From positions 95,715 through 159,714 of the forward strand of contig NZ_JALGRP010000001.1 of assembly GCF_022815605.1 (NCBI RefSeq): 64,000 nucleotides of DNA, given 5' to 3'. This DNA is from Microbacterium sp. VKM Ac-2923. Lineage in GTDB: Bacteria; Actinomycetota; Actinomycetes; Actinomycetales; Microbacteriaceae. The notes beneath the pieces are model-generated. The model saw only the letters and a program-made list of their open reading frames with translations. It did no database searches and was not told where the DNA came from. How positions within the stretch are numbered: the first letter of the stretch is position 1; every line of letters begins with the position of its first letter. A program made the position numbers and the translations under genes. Below are positions 8,805 to 18,583 of this stretch, piece after piece.

Positions 8805-9743
8805 TCAGCCCCCGATGACGACGTTCAGCGGCTCCTCGCCGGAGCGCAGGCGGTCGATCTGTCGGCGCAGCAGACGCACGATGCGCGGGCGCATGGCATC
8901 CGTCGCCCCTCCGACGTGCGGAGCGATCAGCACGCCGTCGAGGCTCCACAACGGGTGGCCGGCGGGCAGCGGCTCGGGGTCGGTGACATCCAGCGCCGCT
9001 CGGATGCGGCCGCGCCGCACATGGTCGACGAGGGCATCGGTGTCGATGAGGGGGCCGCGTCCGACGTTGACGACGAGCGCTCCGTCGGGGAGGGCGGAGA
9101 GGGCGTCGTCGTCGATGACGTGTCGCGTCGCGTCGCCCCCGGGGAGGGAGGCGATGACGATGTCGGTCTCAGCGAGGACGTCGTACAGCTTTCCGAGCGG
9201 GAAGACCTCGACCTCGTCCTGCAGACGGCCGTGCGAGGCGACCGCGCGCAGGTCGACCTCGAAGGGCTTCAGGCGCGCGGCGATTGCACGGCCGACGCCG
9301 CCGAATCCCAGCAGTGTCACGCGCTGATCGGCCAGGCCGGTCGCTCCTCCACCGATCCATTCGCCGCGGTCCTGCGCGCGCACGAACTCGGGCAGGCGCC
9401 GTTGCGCCGCCAGTGCGAGTGCCACGGCCAGCTCGGCGGTCGCGGTTTCGTGGACGCTCGATGCGTTGGCGTAGACGAGGCCGTCTGGCAAGCGCCCCTC
9501 GACGTTGTCGTAGCCGATCGACTGGCTCTGGACGAGTCCGACCGAAACGGTCGACAGAGCCTCGATGACGCCGTCCATCGACATGTACGGCGGCACCACC
9601 AGGTCGAAGCGCTCGCGCGGCGCGGCATCCTTCATGTCCCAGACCACCACCTCGACCCCGTCGGGCAGCGGCTGCAGCTCGTCGCGCAGCTGAGAGGTGG
9701 GCACGGACACGACGAGGGGAATCTCTGTGGTCACCCGCTTCAC
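8805..9743 (-). CDS. D-isomer-specific 2-hydroxyacid dehydrogenase
   Basis: This 312-residue NAD(P)-dependent oxidoreductase belongs to the D-lactate/glyoxylate reductase family. The Rossmann motif is VTLLGFGGVGRAIA (about 138-151). The catalytic residues appear as VVNVGRGPLIDTDAL (Arg), DVTDPEPLPAGHPLW (Glu) and IAPHVGGAT (His). The protein starts at a GTG at 9743, and a second GTG at 9734 is possible. It is the third gene of a unit with the flavin-dependent oxidoreductase and the AllA-like lyase, separated from them by about 115 bp. Reduction of glyoxylate or a related 2-oxoacid from AllA would fit, but this is inference. Confidence 0.85.
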   Translation of the reverse strand: MKRVTTEIPLVVSVPTSQLRDELQPLPDGVEVVVWDMKDAAPRERFDLVVPPYMSMDGVIEALSTVSVGLVQSQSIGYDNVEGRLPDGLVYANASSVHETATAELAVALALAAQRRLPEFVRAQDRGEWIGGGATGLADQRVTLLGFGGVGRAIAARLKPFEVDLRAVASHGRLQDEVEVFPLGKLYDVLAETDIVIASLPGGDATRHVIDDDALSALPDGALVVNVGRGPLIDTDALVDHVRRGRIRAALDVTDPEPLPAGHPLWSLDGVLIAPHVGGATDAMRPRIVRLLRRQIDRLRSGEEPLNVVIGG

Positions 9744-9860
9744 GGTACCCGCGCGCTCGCCGCGTCGTCCTCGGTGGACACGACGCAGGAGATCTGATGC
9801 GATGCCCGCGCCCGGGCGGCCTCGGACCGGCTCCGACGGGGGATTTCCTGCGTCGTGTCT

Positions 9861-11315
9861 TCAGCCGACGGCGATCGGCGCGGACGCGCGCCGGCCGACG
9901 TGGACTCCGACCGGGACGTCGTAGGCGAGGTACTCCGTCAGCAATACCGTCGAGTCGCGCTCGAACAGGCGTCGTGACAGCGCCGCGGCGAGCTTCGTCG
10001 CACCGCCGACGAGACCGGGGATCTGGTGGCTCAGCATCCCCTGCGACAGGCGGGCGCCGTGATTGAACATGTGGATGCGCGACAGCGCCGATCGTCCGGC
10101 TGCGCTGCGGCTGACGAGCCCGAAGTCGTCGCCGAGGTAGGGGAACGCCGCCAGCCCGGGGTTCTGGGCGGCATCCTCGGGTGGGAGACGGTCGCTCCAC
10201 AGGGCGGCATCCGACGCCACCGTCGCGAGTTCCGGGCGACGCGCCAGGTCGGCGGCGATCCCGGTCGCAGCGAAGACGACGTCGTAGTGATGGATGCCGT
10301 GCGGCGTGGTGACGGCGATGTCGCTGCCGGTCCACTCCACGCGTTGCCACGGCGATCCGGTCAGGAAGCGGAAGGTGTCGAAGGAGTGCGCGCGCCACAG
10401 CGCGTTCTGCGTCGCCGGTTGGTCGACGGCGGAGAGATGCACGTTGAACGCCCACTTCTGCGCGTCGGTGAAGGAGCCGTAGTTCTCGATGAGTCCCGCG
10501 AACTCCATCCAGCGGTAGGGGCTCACCTGCGGCATCGCCGACCGCCGCATGTGCACGTCGACGGATGCCGCCCCGTGTTCGAGCGCGGTCGCGGCGTTGT
10601 CGAACGCGCCCGTCCCGGCGCCGAGAACCCCGACGCGCAGGCCCGCGAGCGAGGCGAAATCGATCTCGTCGTGCGTGTGGTGGACGCGCTCGGCGGGGAG
10701 GCCCTCGAGCAGCGCGGGCACGTGCCGACCTCCCGCGCCCTCGATCCCGGTCGCGAGCACGACGTGGTGGGCGGGCAGGAGCCACTGTCCGTCCGGCCCG
10801 TCGAGGTGCAGGTCGAGCGGGCCGTCGGCGGTGGTGGTCTCCAGACGGGTCACGCGGGTGGCGGGGACCACGGTGATGTCGGACACCTCCCGGTACCACT
10901 GGAGGAAGCCCTGCCACGCGGTCGTCGGGAAGTACTCGATGCTCTCCCATGCGTCGGTGCCGTGGACCGCCTCGAACCAGGCCCGCGGGCTCACCGCGGG
11001 GGTGCCCCAGGTGGGCCACGCGATGTCCTTCGGTGTACGCAGCGTGTGCATGCGGGCATATGTGGTCCAGGGGCCTGCGGACCCGGCCGGGGCGGCGTCG
11101 ATCACGACGACGTCATCGATCCCGCGGCGGCGGAGCCCCCGGGCGAGCACGAGACCGGCTTGTCCGGCGCCGACGATGACGACGGGTCGCACGCCGTCGC
11201 GCGCGGAGACCCACGACCGTCCGTCGCCGGCGCTGAGGGCGGCCTGGTGCGCCGCCTCCCGCTCGAGGGCGGCGAGGCGCGACGAGGCGTCGGGCAGGGC
11301 GGTGAGCACGGTCAC
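9861..11315 (-). CDS. FAD/NAD(P)-binding oxidoreductase, flavin monooxygenase-like
   Basis: This 484-residue cytoplasmic flavoprotein has an FAD-binding GAGQAG at 49-54 inside VVIVGAGQAGLVLARGL. A second dinucleotide site, VGVLGAGTGAFDNAA, lies near residue 220, and LATGIEG and FAATGIAADL are the ATG motifs. The architecture is that of flavin-containing monooxygenases or amine hydroxylases. The GTG start at 11315 overlaps the stop of the AllA-like gene (GTGA), so the two are translationally coupled. The substrate is unknown. Co-transcription with an AllA-like lyase and a hydroxyacid dehydrogenase suggests oxidation of a nitrogen-containing or ureide-like compound. Confidence 0.82.
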   Translation of the reverse strand: MTVLTALPDASSRLAALEREAAHQAALSAGDGRSWVSARDGVRPVVIVGAGQAGLVLARGLRRRGIDDVVVIDAAPAGSAGPWTTYARMHTLRTPKDIAWPTWGTPAVSPRAWFEAVHGTDAWESIEYFPTTAWQGFLQWYREVSDITVVPATRVTRLETTTADGPLDLHLDGPDGQWLLPAHHVVLATGIEGAGGRHVPALLEGLPAERVHHTHDEIDFASLAGLRVGVLGAGTGAFDNAATALEHGAASVDVHMRRSAMPQVSPYRWMEFAGLIENYGSFTDAQKWAFNVHLSAVDQPATQNALWRAHSFDTFRFLTGSPWQRVEWTGSDIAVTTPHGIHHYDVVFAATGIAADLARRPELATVASDAALWSDRLPPEDAAQNPGLAAFPYLGDDFGLVSRSAAGRSALSRIHMFNHGARLSQGMLSHQIPGLVGGATKLAAALSRRLFERDSTVLLTEYLAYDVPVGVHVGRRASAPIAVG

Positions 11316-11806
11316 TCGGCGTCGATCACGACGCGTACGCCGTAGGCGTCGTCGAGTCGGTGGTTGTGGTGGTCGGAGACGTTGGTGTCGTCAAGCTCGA
11401 GGTTGACGAAGTCCATGCTCGGCTCGGTGAAGAAGGGTCCGGCGTGCCAGGTGCCCTTTCGCATCGTGATGGCGGTGCGCGGTGGGATGCGGAAGGCGCG
11501 GAGGTCCTCGAGCGCGGGCTCGTCGATGCCGGGCGCGGCCACGGCGATCGTCCACTCGACGTCGCCGACCGACATCAGCGTCTGAGTGGTCTCGAGGTGG
11601 CGCGTGACACGCACGAACGCAGCCGGCTTGTCCTCGAGGTGCATGAGGTAGAAGCGCGGGATGCCGTTGGACACGTCGAGAACGGCCTCCTCGGCGGTGA
11701 ACGGGGTGCCGTCCTCCATCGGTGTCAGCACGACGCCGTAGGCCTCGAAGCCGGAGGGGGTGATCGTCGCGGCGGTCAGGGTGTGGGTGGTGAGGGTGTC
11801 GGACAC
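11312..11806 (-). CDS. Ureidoglycolate lyase (AllA) family protein
   Basis: The 164-residue cupin-fold protein resembles AllA, which splits ureidoglycolate to glyoxylate and urea. Visible family features are ITPSGFEAYG near the start, FYLMHLEDKPAAFVRVTRHLETTQTLMSV in the middle and FRIPPRTAITMRKGTWHAGPFF near the end. The GTG at 11806 is preferred, because the 20 codons upstream cross the operator region and are basic. It is the first gene of a three-gene operon and lies directly downstream of two strong palindromes and a divergently placed GntR gene. No allantoinase or allantoicase is in view, so the natural substrate may be another ureido or amide acid. Confidence 0.82.
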   Translation of the reverse strand: MSDTLTTHTLTAATITPSGFEAYGVVLTPMEDGTPFTAEEAVLDVSNGIPRFYLMHLEDKPAAFVRVTRHLETTQTLMSVGDVEWTIAVAAPGIDEPALEDLRAFRIPPRTAITMRKGTWHAGPFFTEPSMDFVNLELDDTNVSDHHNHRLDDAYGVRVVIDAE

Positions 11807-11840
11807 GGCGGCTCGCTTTCGTCGGGTGAGGCGAGCGTAC

Positions 11841-11879
11841 GCTTGTCCAACAAGCTTCCTCGCCACTTGTCCGACAAGT
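11841..11879. promoter_or_regulatory. Two GntR-type operators
   Basis: Two 15-bp palindromes, gcttgtccaacaagc (11841-11855) and acttgtccgacaagt (11865-11879), lie 24 bp apart centre to centre just upstream of the AllA-like start. Both arms are exact in each site, and the shared core is CTTGTCCNACAAG. They are the obvious binding sites for the UTRA-type GntR protein encoded at 12109-12822. Confidence 0.8.
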
Positions 11880-12010
11880 TCACGGTGCGGTTACTTCCTC
11901 GAAACGCGCGGCCGGTCGTGCCCCTCGGGCGAGGGAGGAGTTTCGGCGGCGGGAGGAAGCCAAGAGGTGCAGGTGTCCTCCGCTCCCCAGATCTCCTCCG
12001 CCGCCAACGG

Positions 12011-12115
12011 CGCGCGCGTCAGGACCGCGCGCGTCAGGACCGCGCGCGTCAGGACCGCGCGCGTCAGGACCGCGCGCGTCAGGACCGCGCGCCTCAGGAT
12101 CGCGCGCGTCAGGAC
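12011..12115. repeat. Seven 15-bp tandem repeats spanning the gntR stop
   Basis: The unit cgcgcgcgtcaggac occurs seven times without gaps. Five copies are followed by one variant (12086-12100) and a final exact copy that covers the last codon and stop of the gntR gene. Each unit is five codons and repeats the in-frame TGA, so the array is a set of duplicated gene ends. Confidence 0.95.
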
Positions 12116-12822
12116 CGCACGCGCCGGATCAGCGCATTGCGCAGCCCGGGCGGAGCCGGCAGCTGCACCTCTCGCGACCAGTACCCGATCGCGTCGTCGG
12201 CGCCGTAGCCGCAGTACGTCATCTCGATCACGGGTGTGCCGGGCTCGGCATCCAGGATCGCGGCGCGCTCGGCGTCGAGCTCGACCGCGTCGATCCACAT
12301 GGTCTCCCACGCGACGCGCACACCGTTGGCCACCTCGGCGAGATCGAACACGGGCCGGTGCGGGTCGAGGTCGACGGCGCGCGTGAGGGGGACCATGTCT
12401 TCGGCGAGGGCGTACGGGGCGCCGTCGACGCGCCACATCTTGCGGGTTCGCAGCACCTCGGTGCCGTCGGGCAGATCGTCGTAACGGTCGTCGCCGGACA
12501 CGAGCGTCATGCGCTTGGCCGCCACGACCTCGAGAGTCGGCTCGTATCCCGCGTCGCGGATCGACAACGAGTGATCGAACTGCTCGTCGATGCGGCGCCC
12601 CACCCCCGGCAGGCGCCGGTTCAGCGACGTGCGGGCGCCCTGTGTGCGGTGCACGTACCCGCGCTCCTCGAGGCGGATCAGCGCCTCGCGCACCGAGTTG
12701 CGGCTCGCGCCGGTGAGCTCGGCGAGCCGCGGCTCGGAGGGGAGGGCGTCGGCATCCGCTCGCCACAGGGTGCGGATGCGATCGATGAGCGCGTCCTGGT
12801 CGGGTGAGCGCTTCTCGGTCAC
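12109..12822 (-). CDS. GntR family regulator with UTRA domain
   Basis: The 237-residue regulator has an N-terminal winged helix (about 1-70) with LPSEPRLAELTGASRNSVREALIRLEERGYV, the GntR DNA-reading helix. The C-terminal UTRA effector domain of HutC-type proteins runs from about 85 to 230 (YEPTLEVVAAKRM, VLRTRKMWRVDGAPYALAEDMVPL, PVIEMTYCGYGADDAIGYWSREVQLP). It begins at a GTG 10 bp after the purQ stop and may be carried on the purSQ transcript. The two TTGTCC palindromes between it and the AllA-like operon suggest that it represses that operon. Its 3' end runs into the 15-bp tandem repeat. Confidence 0.88.
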   Translation of the reverse strand: MTEKRSPDQDALIDRIRTLWRADADALPSEPRLAELTGASRNSVREALIRLEERGYVHRTQGARTSLNRRLPGVGRRIDEQFDHSLSIRDAGYEPTLEVVAAKRMTLVSGDDRYDDLPDGTEVLRTRKMWRVDGAPYALAEDMVPLTRAVDLDPHRPVFDLAEVANGVRVAWETMWIDAVELDAERAAILDAEPGTPVIEMTYCGYGADDAIGYWSREVQLPAPPGLRNALIRRVRS

Positions 12823-12832
12823 GGGTGACGGG

Positions 12833-13536
<704 letters not shown>

Positions 13537-13540
<4 letters not shown>

Positions 13541-13785
13541 TCCACGACCTCGATGTTGACCACGTCTTCGATGACGGCGTTCGAGAGCATCTCGTCGGCG
13601 AGCTCGCGGACGCGGGCCAGGGTGGCCTCGTCGACCTCGCCCTCGACGGTGAGCTCGAAGCGCTTGCCGATACGCACATCGGAGAAGCGGTGCTCGCCGA
13701 GTCGCGAGAGAGCGCCGGCCACGGCCTTTCCCTGCGGGTCGAGAAGCTCGGCCTTGGGCATGACGTCGACGACGATGGTGGGCAC
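13537..13785 (-). CDS. purS: Phosphoribosylformylglycinamidine synthase subunit PurS
   Basis: The 82-residue small subunit bridges PurL and PurQ in the FGAM synthase complex of Gram-positive bacteria. Typical features are [18 protein letters not shown], the ...[17 protein letters not shown] strand and [17 protein letters not shown]. It starts at a GTG with a ctggag ribosome site seven bases upstream. It is the first gene of the purSQ unit and diverges from the beta-glucosidase gene. Confidence 0.95.
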
Positions 13786-13879
13786 TGCAGCTCCAGGAGT
13801 CGGGTGGCGTTGTGGATGCCAGTCTACGCGAGGCGGCCAGGCGATTCCGGATGCCGACGAGCGACGGAACGCGAGACTG

Positions 13880-13893
13880 TGGGAGCGGTCCCA
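13880..13893. promoter_or_regulatory. CelR-type LacI operator
   Basis: The palindrome tgggagcggtccca lies about 70 bp before the beta-glucosidase start. It differs by one base from TGGGAGCGCTCCCA, the operator known for CelR-type LacI repressors of actinobacterial cellulose and cellobiose genes. The LacI gene immediately downstream of the glucosidase is the likely ligand. Confidence 0.8.
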
Positions 13894-13960
13894 CCAAACA
13901 TGGCATCATACGGGTGGCGGTGAGAGGATGACCCTCGCGCCCAGGGAAGGAACCCGAACC

Positions 13961-15415
13961 ATGTCCCATATCCGACCGTTTCCCGACGGCTTCCTCTTCG
14001 GTGCCGCCACCGCGGCCTATCAGATCGAGGGGGCAGCGTTCGAGGACGGCCGCACGGCCTCCATCTGGGACGCGTTCTGCCGCGTTCCCGACGCCGTCAT
14101 CAACGCCGACAACGGCGATGTCGCATGCGATCACTACCATCGCTACGCCGACGATGTGCGGCTCATGAAGGAGCTCGGCCTCCAGACCTATCGCTTCTCG
14201 ACTTCGTGGTCGCGGGTGCGCCCCGACGGTGGTGCGCTGAACCCGAAGGGCGTCGACTTCTACGAGCGCCTCGTCGACGAGCTGCTGGACGCCGACATCC
14301 TGCCCTGGCTCACGCTGTACCACTGGGACCTCCCGCAAGCGCTCGAGGAGAAGGGCGGGTGGACGGTCCGCGAGACGAGCGAGCGCTTCACCGAGTACGC
14401 CCTCGACATGCACGACGCCCTCGGCGACCGCGTCGACGTGTGGACGACCCTCAACGAACCGTGGTGCTCGTCGTTCCTCAGCTACACCGCCGGCGCCCAC
14501 GCCCCGGGGCACTACTCGCAGGCCGAGGGCATGCTCGCCGCTCACCACCTGCTGCTCGGCCACGGCCAGACGGTGCGGGAACTCCGTGCCCGTGACGCCT
14601 CCCTCAACCTGGGTCTCACGCTCAACCTCACCGTGGCGGATGCCGTGAACCCGGCGGACCCCGCCGACCTCGACGCCGCGCGCCGCATCGACGGGCAGTT
14701 CAACCGGTGGTTCCTCGACCCGGTGTTCCGCGGCGAATACCCGGCCGACATCATCAAGGACTTCCGCGACACCGACTCCGAAGCCGTCGCCCGCTGGCAG
14801 GGGGCCGTGCGCCCCGGCGACCTCGACATCATCTCGACCCCGATCGACTCGCTGGGCGTGAACTACTACCACGGCGAGTTCGTCGGCGGCGCGCCGCCCG
14901 AGGTCGAGCCGCCCGCCGGCGACGCCCCCACGACGCGGCCGATCGGCAAGCCGTTCCCCGCGCACGACAACCTGTTCTGGCACGACCGCGGCCTGCCGCG
15001 GACGAACATGGGATGGGAGGTGCAGCCGGAGGGTCTGACCCGCCTTCTCGAGCGCGTGAGCGAGGAGTACTCCGCCGCGGCGGGCACCGCGCTGTTCGTC
15101 ACCGAGAACGGCGCCTCGTTCGACGACGAGGTCGTGGTCGAAGACGGTGAGACCCGTGTGCACGACGCCGAGCGCGTCGAGTTCGTCGAGGTGCACCTGG
15201 CCGCCGTTCTGGATGCGGTCGAGAAGGGCGTCGACGTGCGCGGATACTTCTACTGGTCGCTCCTGGACAACTTCGAGTGGGCCTGGGGCTACGCCAAACG
15301 CTTCGGGATCGTCTCCGTCGATTACCAGACTCAGGAGCGCTCCATCAAGGACTCCGGCCGGCGCTACGCTCACATCATCGCCGAGCGCGCCCTGGCCACC
15401 GATCCCGCGGTGTGA
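13961..15415 (+). CDS. GH1 beta-glucosidase
   Basis: The 484-residue family 1 glycoside hydrolase should release glucose from cellobiose or aryl-beta-glucosides in the cytoplasm, as it has no signal peptide. The N-terminal signature [21 protein letters not shown] is present. The acid/base glutamate is Glu166 in TLNEPW and the nucleophile is Glu382 in [26 protein letters not shown] near the C-terminus binds the glycone. The ATG at 13961 follows a gggaagg ribosome site. A CelR-type operator lies upstream and a LacI gene follows after about 30 bp, so induction by cellobiose or a similar disaccharide is likely. No dedicated transporter is adjacent. Confidence 0.95.
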   Translation: MSHIRPFPDGFLFGAATAAYQIEGAAFEDGRTASIWDAFCRVPDAVINADNGDVACDHYHRYADDVRLMKELGLQTYRFSTSWSRVRPDGGALNPKGVDFYERLVDELLDADILPWLTLYHWDLPQALEEKGGWTVRETSERFTEYALDMHDALGDRVDVWTTLNEPWCSSFLSYTAGAHAPGHYSQAEGMLAAHHLLLGHGQTVRELRARDASLNLGLTLNLTVADAVNPADPADLDAARRIDGQFNRWFLDPVFRGEYPADIIKDFRDTDSEAVARWQGAVRPGDLDIISTPIDSLGVNYYHGEFVGGAPPEVEPPAGDAPTTRPIGKPFPAHDNLFWHDRGLPRTNMGWEVQPEGLTRLLERVSEEYSAAAGTALFVTENGASFDDEVVVEDGETRVHDAERVEFVEVHLAAVLDAVEKGVDVRGYFYWSLLDNFEWAWGYAKRFGIVSVDYQTQERSIKDSGRRYAHIIAERALATDPAV

Positions 15416-15447
15416 CCTTCGCGCGAGGCCCACGAGGAGGCAGCGTG

Positions 15448-16461
15448 ATGGAGCTCGCACCCGCTCGAGGCACCGCCACGATCGAGGAGGTGGCGGCGCG
15501 CGCCGGCGTCTCCCGGTCGACGGTGTCTCGCGTGGTCAACGGTTCCACCGCGGTCTCGCCGGCGGCCCTCGAGGCCGTGCGCCGCGCGATCGACGATCTG
15601 CAGTACGTCCCCAATCGCGCGGCGCGCTCGCTGGCCAGCCGACAGACCCGTGCCATCGCGCTCATCATCCCCGAGCAGACCGACCGCTTCTTCGGCGACC
15701 CGTTCTTCGCTTCGATCGTCGCCGGCATCGGCGAGGTGGTTGGTGAGAGCGACTACCTCATGAACATGCTGATCGCCAGCGACGATGCCAGCGCCAAAGC
15801 GCTCGGGTACCTGCGCGGCGGCAGCGTCGACGGCGCGATCGTCGCCTCGCACCACACCAGCGACACCTTCCTCGAACGCATCGCCGACGTCGTCCCCGTC
15901 GTCTACGGCGGGCGCCCCGCGCGGGTGCGGGCCGAGGACTACTACGTCGACGTCGACAACGTCGCGGGTGGCCGGGCGGCCACAGCGCACCTGATCGCGC
16001 GCGGCCATCGCCGTATCGCCGCCATCTCGGGCCCGCCCGACATGGCGGCCGGCATCGACCGTCTGCAGGGGTTCCGCGACGAGATGGCCGCTGCGGGCCT
16101 GGCCCCCGCGGCGGTCGAGGACGGTGACTTCACCGAGAGGGGCGGTGCCCTCGCGATGAGCCGCATCCTCGGCGCCGGCGTGCGGCCCGACGCCCTGTTC
16201 GTCGCCAGCGACCTCATGGCGCGCGGGGCGTACGCCGCCCTGCGCGAGAGGGGCATCGAGCCGGGACGCGACGTCGCGGTGATGGGGTTCGACGACTCCT
16301 CGGTGGCGACCGCCCTCATTCCCGCCCTCACCACCGTGCGCCAGCCTTCCCGCGCACAGGGGCGTCAGATGGCATCCGTGTTGCTCGACGTGCTCGCCGG
16401 ACGGCCCGCGGTGCACGCGACCATCCTCCCCACCGAGGTCGTCGCGCGCGCTTCGGCCTGA
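15448..16461 (+). CDS. LacI family regulator (CelR-like)
   Basis: The 337-residue repressor has a helix-turn-helix [23 protein letters not shown] (about 10-32) and hinge helix [12 protein letters not shown]. The periplasmic-binding-protein-like sugar domain begins [18 protein letters not shown]. The ATG at 15448, or the GTG one codon earlier, lies correctly behind gaggagg at 15434-15440. It is co-transcribed with the beta-glucosidase, which together with the TGGGAG operator upstream implies feedback control of that gene by a beta-glucoside. Confidence 0.93.
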   Translation: MELAPARGTATIEEVAARAGVSRSTVSRVVNGSTAVSPAALEAVRRAIDDLQYVPNRAARSLASRQTRAIALIIPEQTDRFFGDPFFASIVAGIGEVVGESDYLMNMLIASDDASAKALGYLRGGSVDGAIVASHHTSDTFLERIADVVPVVYGGRPARVRAEDYYVDVDNVAGGRAATAHLIARGHRRIAAISGPPDMAAGIDRLQGFRDEMAAAGLAPAAVEDGDFTERGGALAMSRILGAGVRPDALFVASDLMARGAYAALRERGIEPGRDVAVMGFDDSSVATALIPALTTVRQPSRAQGRQMASVLLDVLAGRPAVHATILPTEVVARASA

Positions 16462-16540
16462 GGCTGCGTTCGCAGGCCAGCGGACGCTATGGTGAGCGAC
16501 CAGGGGCCGCAGTGACTGCCCCGAGAGAGCAGGGGCTCGC

Positions 16541-17131
16541 ATGCGACGCAAGAACGTCCTGATGACGGCGCTGGTGCTCACCGCCGTGACCGCACTCGCG
16601 GGATGCAGCGGCGGTGGGGCGGACCCGACGCCGTCGTCGACCGTGTCGAGCGCCGCACCCTCGCCGAGCCCCACCCCCAGTGCGACACCGAGTCCGACTC
16701 CCACCTCGACCGCGGCGGCATCCGTGTCGATCCCGACCTCGTGCGACGACCTCGGGAGCGCCGCGACGCGGGAGCAGACGGTCGGCGGTCTCACCGCCCA
16801 GCACGCCGACGGGTTCGTGCGCCCCTCGCCCGCGAACGCCACGACCGATCTGTCGTGCAACTGGATCCAGGAGGAAGCCGCCGCGGTCCTGCTCATCATC
16901 AGCAGCGCGAGCGCGGCCGACGTCGAGTCGGGGCTGGCCGCGCTGCCGGCGCAGGGCTACCAGTGCCAGGCCTCGGACGACTTCGGCGCGCAGTATTGCG
17001 TGGCACCCGGTGCGTCGACCGACACCGAAGACGTCGTCGTCGCCCGCGACGGGACCTGGATCTACCTCGAAACCGTGAACGTCAACGCGCGCGCGTGGCT
17101 GTCGGAGATCGCCTCGCAGATCTTCGGCTGA
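16541..17131 (+). CDS. Putative lipoprotein of unknown function
   Basis: This 196-residue exported protein has a basic start (MRRKNVLM), a hydrophobic core and the lipobox LAGC, so it should be lipid-anchored at Cys22. A low-complexity Pro/Ser/Thr linker (about 28-65) follows, as in many actinobacterial surface lipoproteins. A compact domain of about 120 residues then contains four cysteines (SCDD, LSCNW, YQCQA, QYCVA), likely two disulfides. I do not recognise the domain. It is convergent with nhaA, and their stops lie only a few bases apart. Confidence 0.8.
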   Translation: MRRKNVLMTALVLTAVTALAGCSGGGADPTPSSTVSSAAPSPSPTPSATPSPTPTSTAAASVSIPTSCDDLGSAATREQTVGGLTAQHADGFVRPSPANATTDLSCNWIQEEAAAVLLIISSASAADVESGLAALPAQGYQCQASDDFGAQYCVAPGASTDTEDVVVARDGTWIYLETVNVNARAWLSEIASQIFG

Positions 17132-17137
17132 CGCCTC

Positions 17138-18472
17138 TCACCGGTCGCGGTTCCGTGGCTGCCCCTGGTACACGTCCGGGACGTCGTCGCCGTCGGCGTC
17201 CACCTCCTCGGCGATCGCGAGCTGCTTGTACCGCCGGTTGCGCACGAGCAGCACGGCCGAGGCGAGCACGGATGCCACGAGCGAGGCGACCATGATGGCG
17301 ATCTTGGCGCCGTCGGTGTGCGGTGAGCCGTCGGGGAAACTCAGCTCGGCGATCAGCAGCGACACCGTGAACCCGATGCCGGCGAGCAGGCCCACTCCGG
17401 CGAGGTCGATCCACTTCAGAGCGGGGTCGAGTCGCACCTTCGTCACCAGCGTGAGCAGGCGCACGCCGAGCAGGATGCCGAGGGGCTTGCCGAGCACGAG
17501 CCCCGCGACGACGCCGATTGTCACGGGGTCCGAGACCGCACGGAGCAGGCCCTCACCGCCGCCGACGGAGACGCCCGCGGCGAAGAAGGCGAACAGGGGA
17601 ACGGCGATACCGGCGGACAGCGGGCGGAAGCGGTGTTCGAACTGCTCGGCGAGGTCCACGCCGCGGATCTCGGGTCGGCGGCGTGAGGCGGCCACGGGGA
17701 TGGTGAAGGCGAGGGCGACACCGGCGATCGTCGCGTGCACCCCCGACGCGTGCAGGAACGCCCAGGCGGCGAAACCGACCGGTAGCAGCACAGCCCACGC
17801 GCCCAAGGGGGTGCGCGCGAACCAGGCGCGCCCTCGGTGCGCGATGACGGCGTAGACCGCGACGAGCAGGACGAAGACCGCCAGCGGCAGCAGCGAGATG
17901 TCGCTGGTGTAGAAGACCGCGATGATCGCGATGGCGATGAGGTCGTCGACGACGGCCAGGGTCAGCAGGAAGATCCGCAGCGGGCCGGGCAGGTGCGAGC
18001 CGACGAGGGCGAGCACCGCCACGGCGAACGCGATGTCCGTCGCGGTGGGGATGGCCCAGCCGGCGAGCAGGCTCGGCTCGGCGTGCACGACGGCGACGTA
18101 GATCAGGGCGGGCACGGCGACGCCGGCGAAAGCCGCGGTCACGGGCACGATCGCCGTGCTCAGCCGGCGGAGGGAACCGACGACGATCTCGCGCTTGAGC
18201 TCGAGGCCGACCAGGAAGAAGAAGACGGCGAGCAGGCCGTCGGCGGCCCAGGATCCGACGCTCAACTCCAGATGCCACGGCTCGTAGCCGAAGCGGAGGT
18301 CACGAAGGGCGAAGTAGGCGTCCGACGCGGGCGAATTCGCCCAGATGATCGAGGCGATCGCGGCGACCACGAGCAGCATCCCGCCGACGGACTCCCGACG
18401 CAGAAGGGTGGTGACGCGGTGCACCTCGGCGTAGCCGGGCCAGGTCGGCGCGCGGACGGTGTCGTGGCTCAT
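17138..18472 (-). CDS. nhaA: Na+/H+ antiporter NhaA
   Basis: The 444-residue inner-membrane antiporter exports sodium in exchange for protons. Family hallmarks are LLAVFFFLVGLELKREIVVGSLR, GWAIPTATDIAFAVAVLALVG and the ion-binding aspartate pair in TLAVVDDLIAIAII, followed by about twelve hydrophobic segments. Its C-terminal tail (EEVDADGDDVPDVYQGQPRNRDR) is hydrophilic and acidic, which is longer than in E. coli NhaA. It is monocistronic, between a convergent lipoprotein gene and a small acidic protein gene. Confidence 0.95.
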   Translation of the reverse strand: MSHDTVRAPTWPGYAEVHRVTTLLRRESVGGMLLVVAAIASIIWANSPASDAYFALRDLRFGYEPWHLELSVGSWAADGLLAVFFFLVGLELKREIVVGSLRRLSTAIVPVTAAFAGVAVPALIYVAVVHAEPSLLAGWAIPTATDIAFAVAVLALVGSHLPGPLRIFLLTLAVVDDLIAIAIIAVFYTSDISLLPLAVFVLLVAVYAVIAHRGRAWFARTPLGAWAVLLPVGFAAWAFLHASGVHATIAGVALAFTIPVAASRRRPEIRGVDLAEQFEHRFRPLSAGIAVPLFAFFAAGVSVGGGEGLLRAVSDPVTIGVVAGLVLGKPLGILLGVRLLTLVTKVRLDPALKWIDLAGVGLLAGIGFTVSLLIAELSFPDGSPHTDGAKIAIMVASLVASVLASAVLLVRNRRYKQLAIAEEVDADGDDVPDVYQGQPRNRDR

Positions 18473-18550
18473 GACGCTTCCTCAGGGGTCGGTCGACAGA
18501 ATGTCGACCAGACTTCCCGACGCACCGGAGCCCATTCTACGGTGAGGGGA

Positions 18551-18577
18551 GCCGCGCGACCGTGCCGGCCGCGCGGC
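18551..18577 (-). terminator. Hairpin after the small acidic protein gene
   Basis: An 8-bp perfect stem, gccgcgcg/cgcgcggc, with an 11-nt loop sits between the nhaA start and the stop of the upstream minus-strand small gene. It has no T-run, as is usual for high-GC actinobacteria. Function as a terminator is inferred. Confidence 0.5.
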
Positions 18578-18583
18578 GCCCGC

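Noticed and set aside
12011..12115. CRISPR-like array
   Set aside because: Units are contiguous 15-bp repeats without spacers, no cas gene is near, and they duplicate a gene end.
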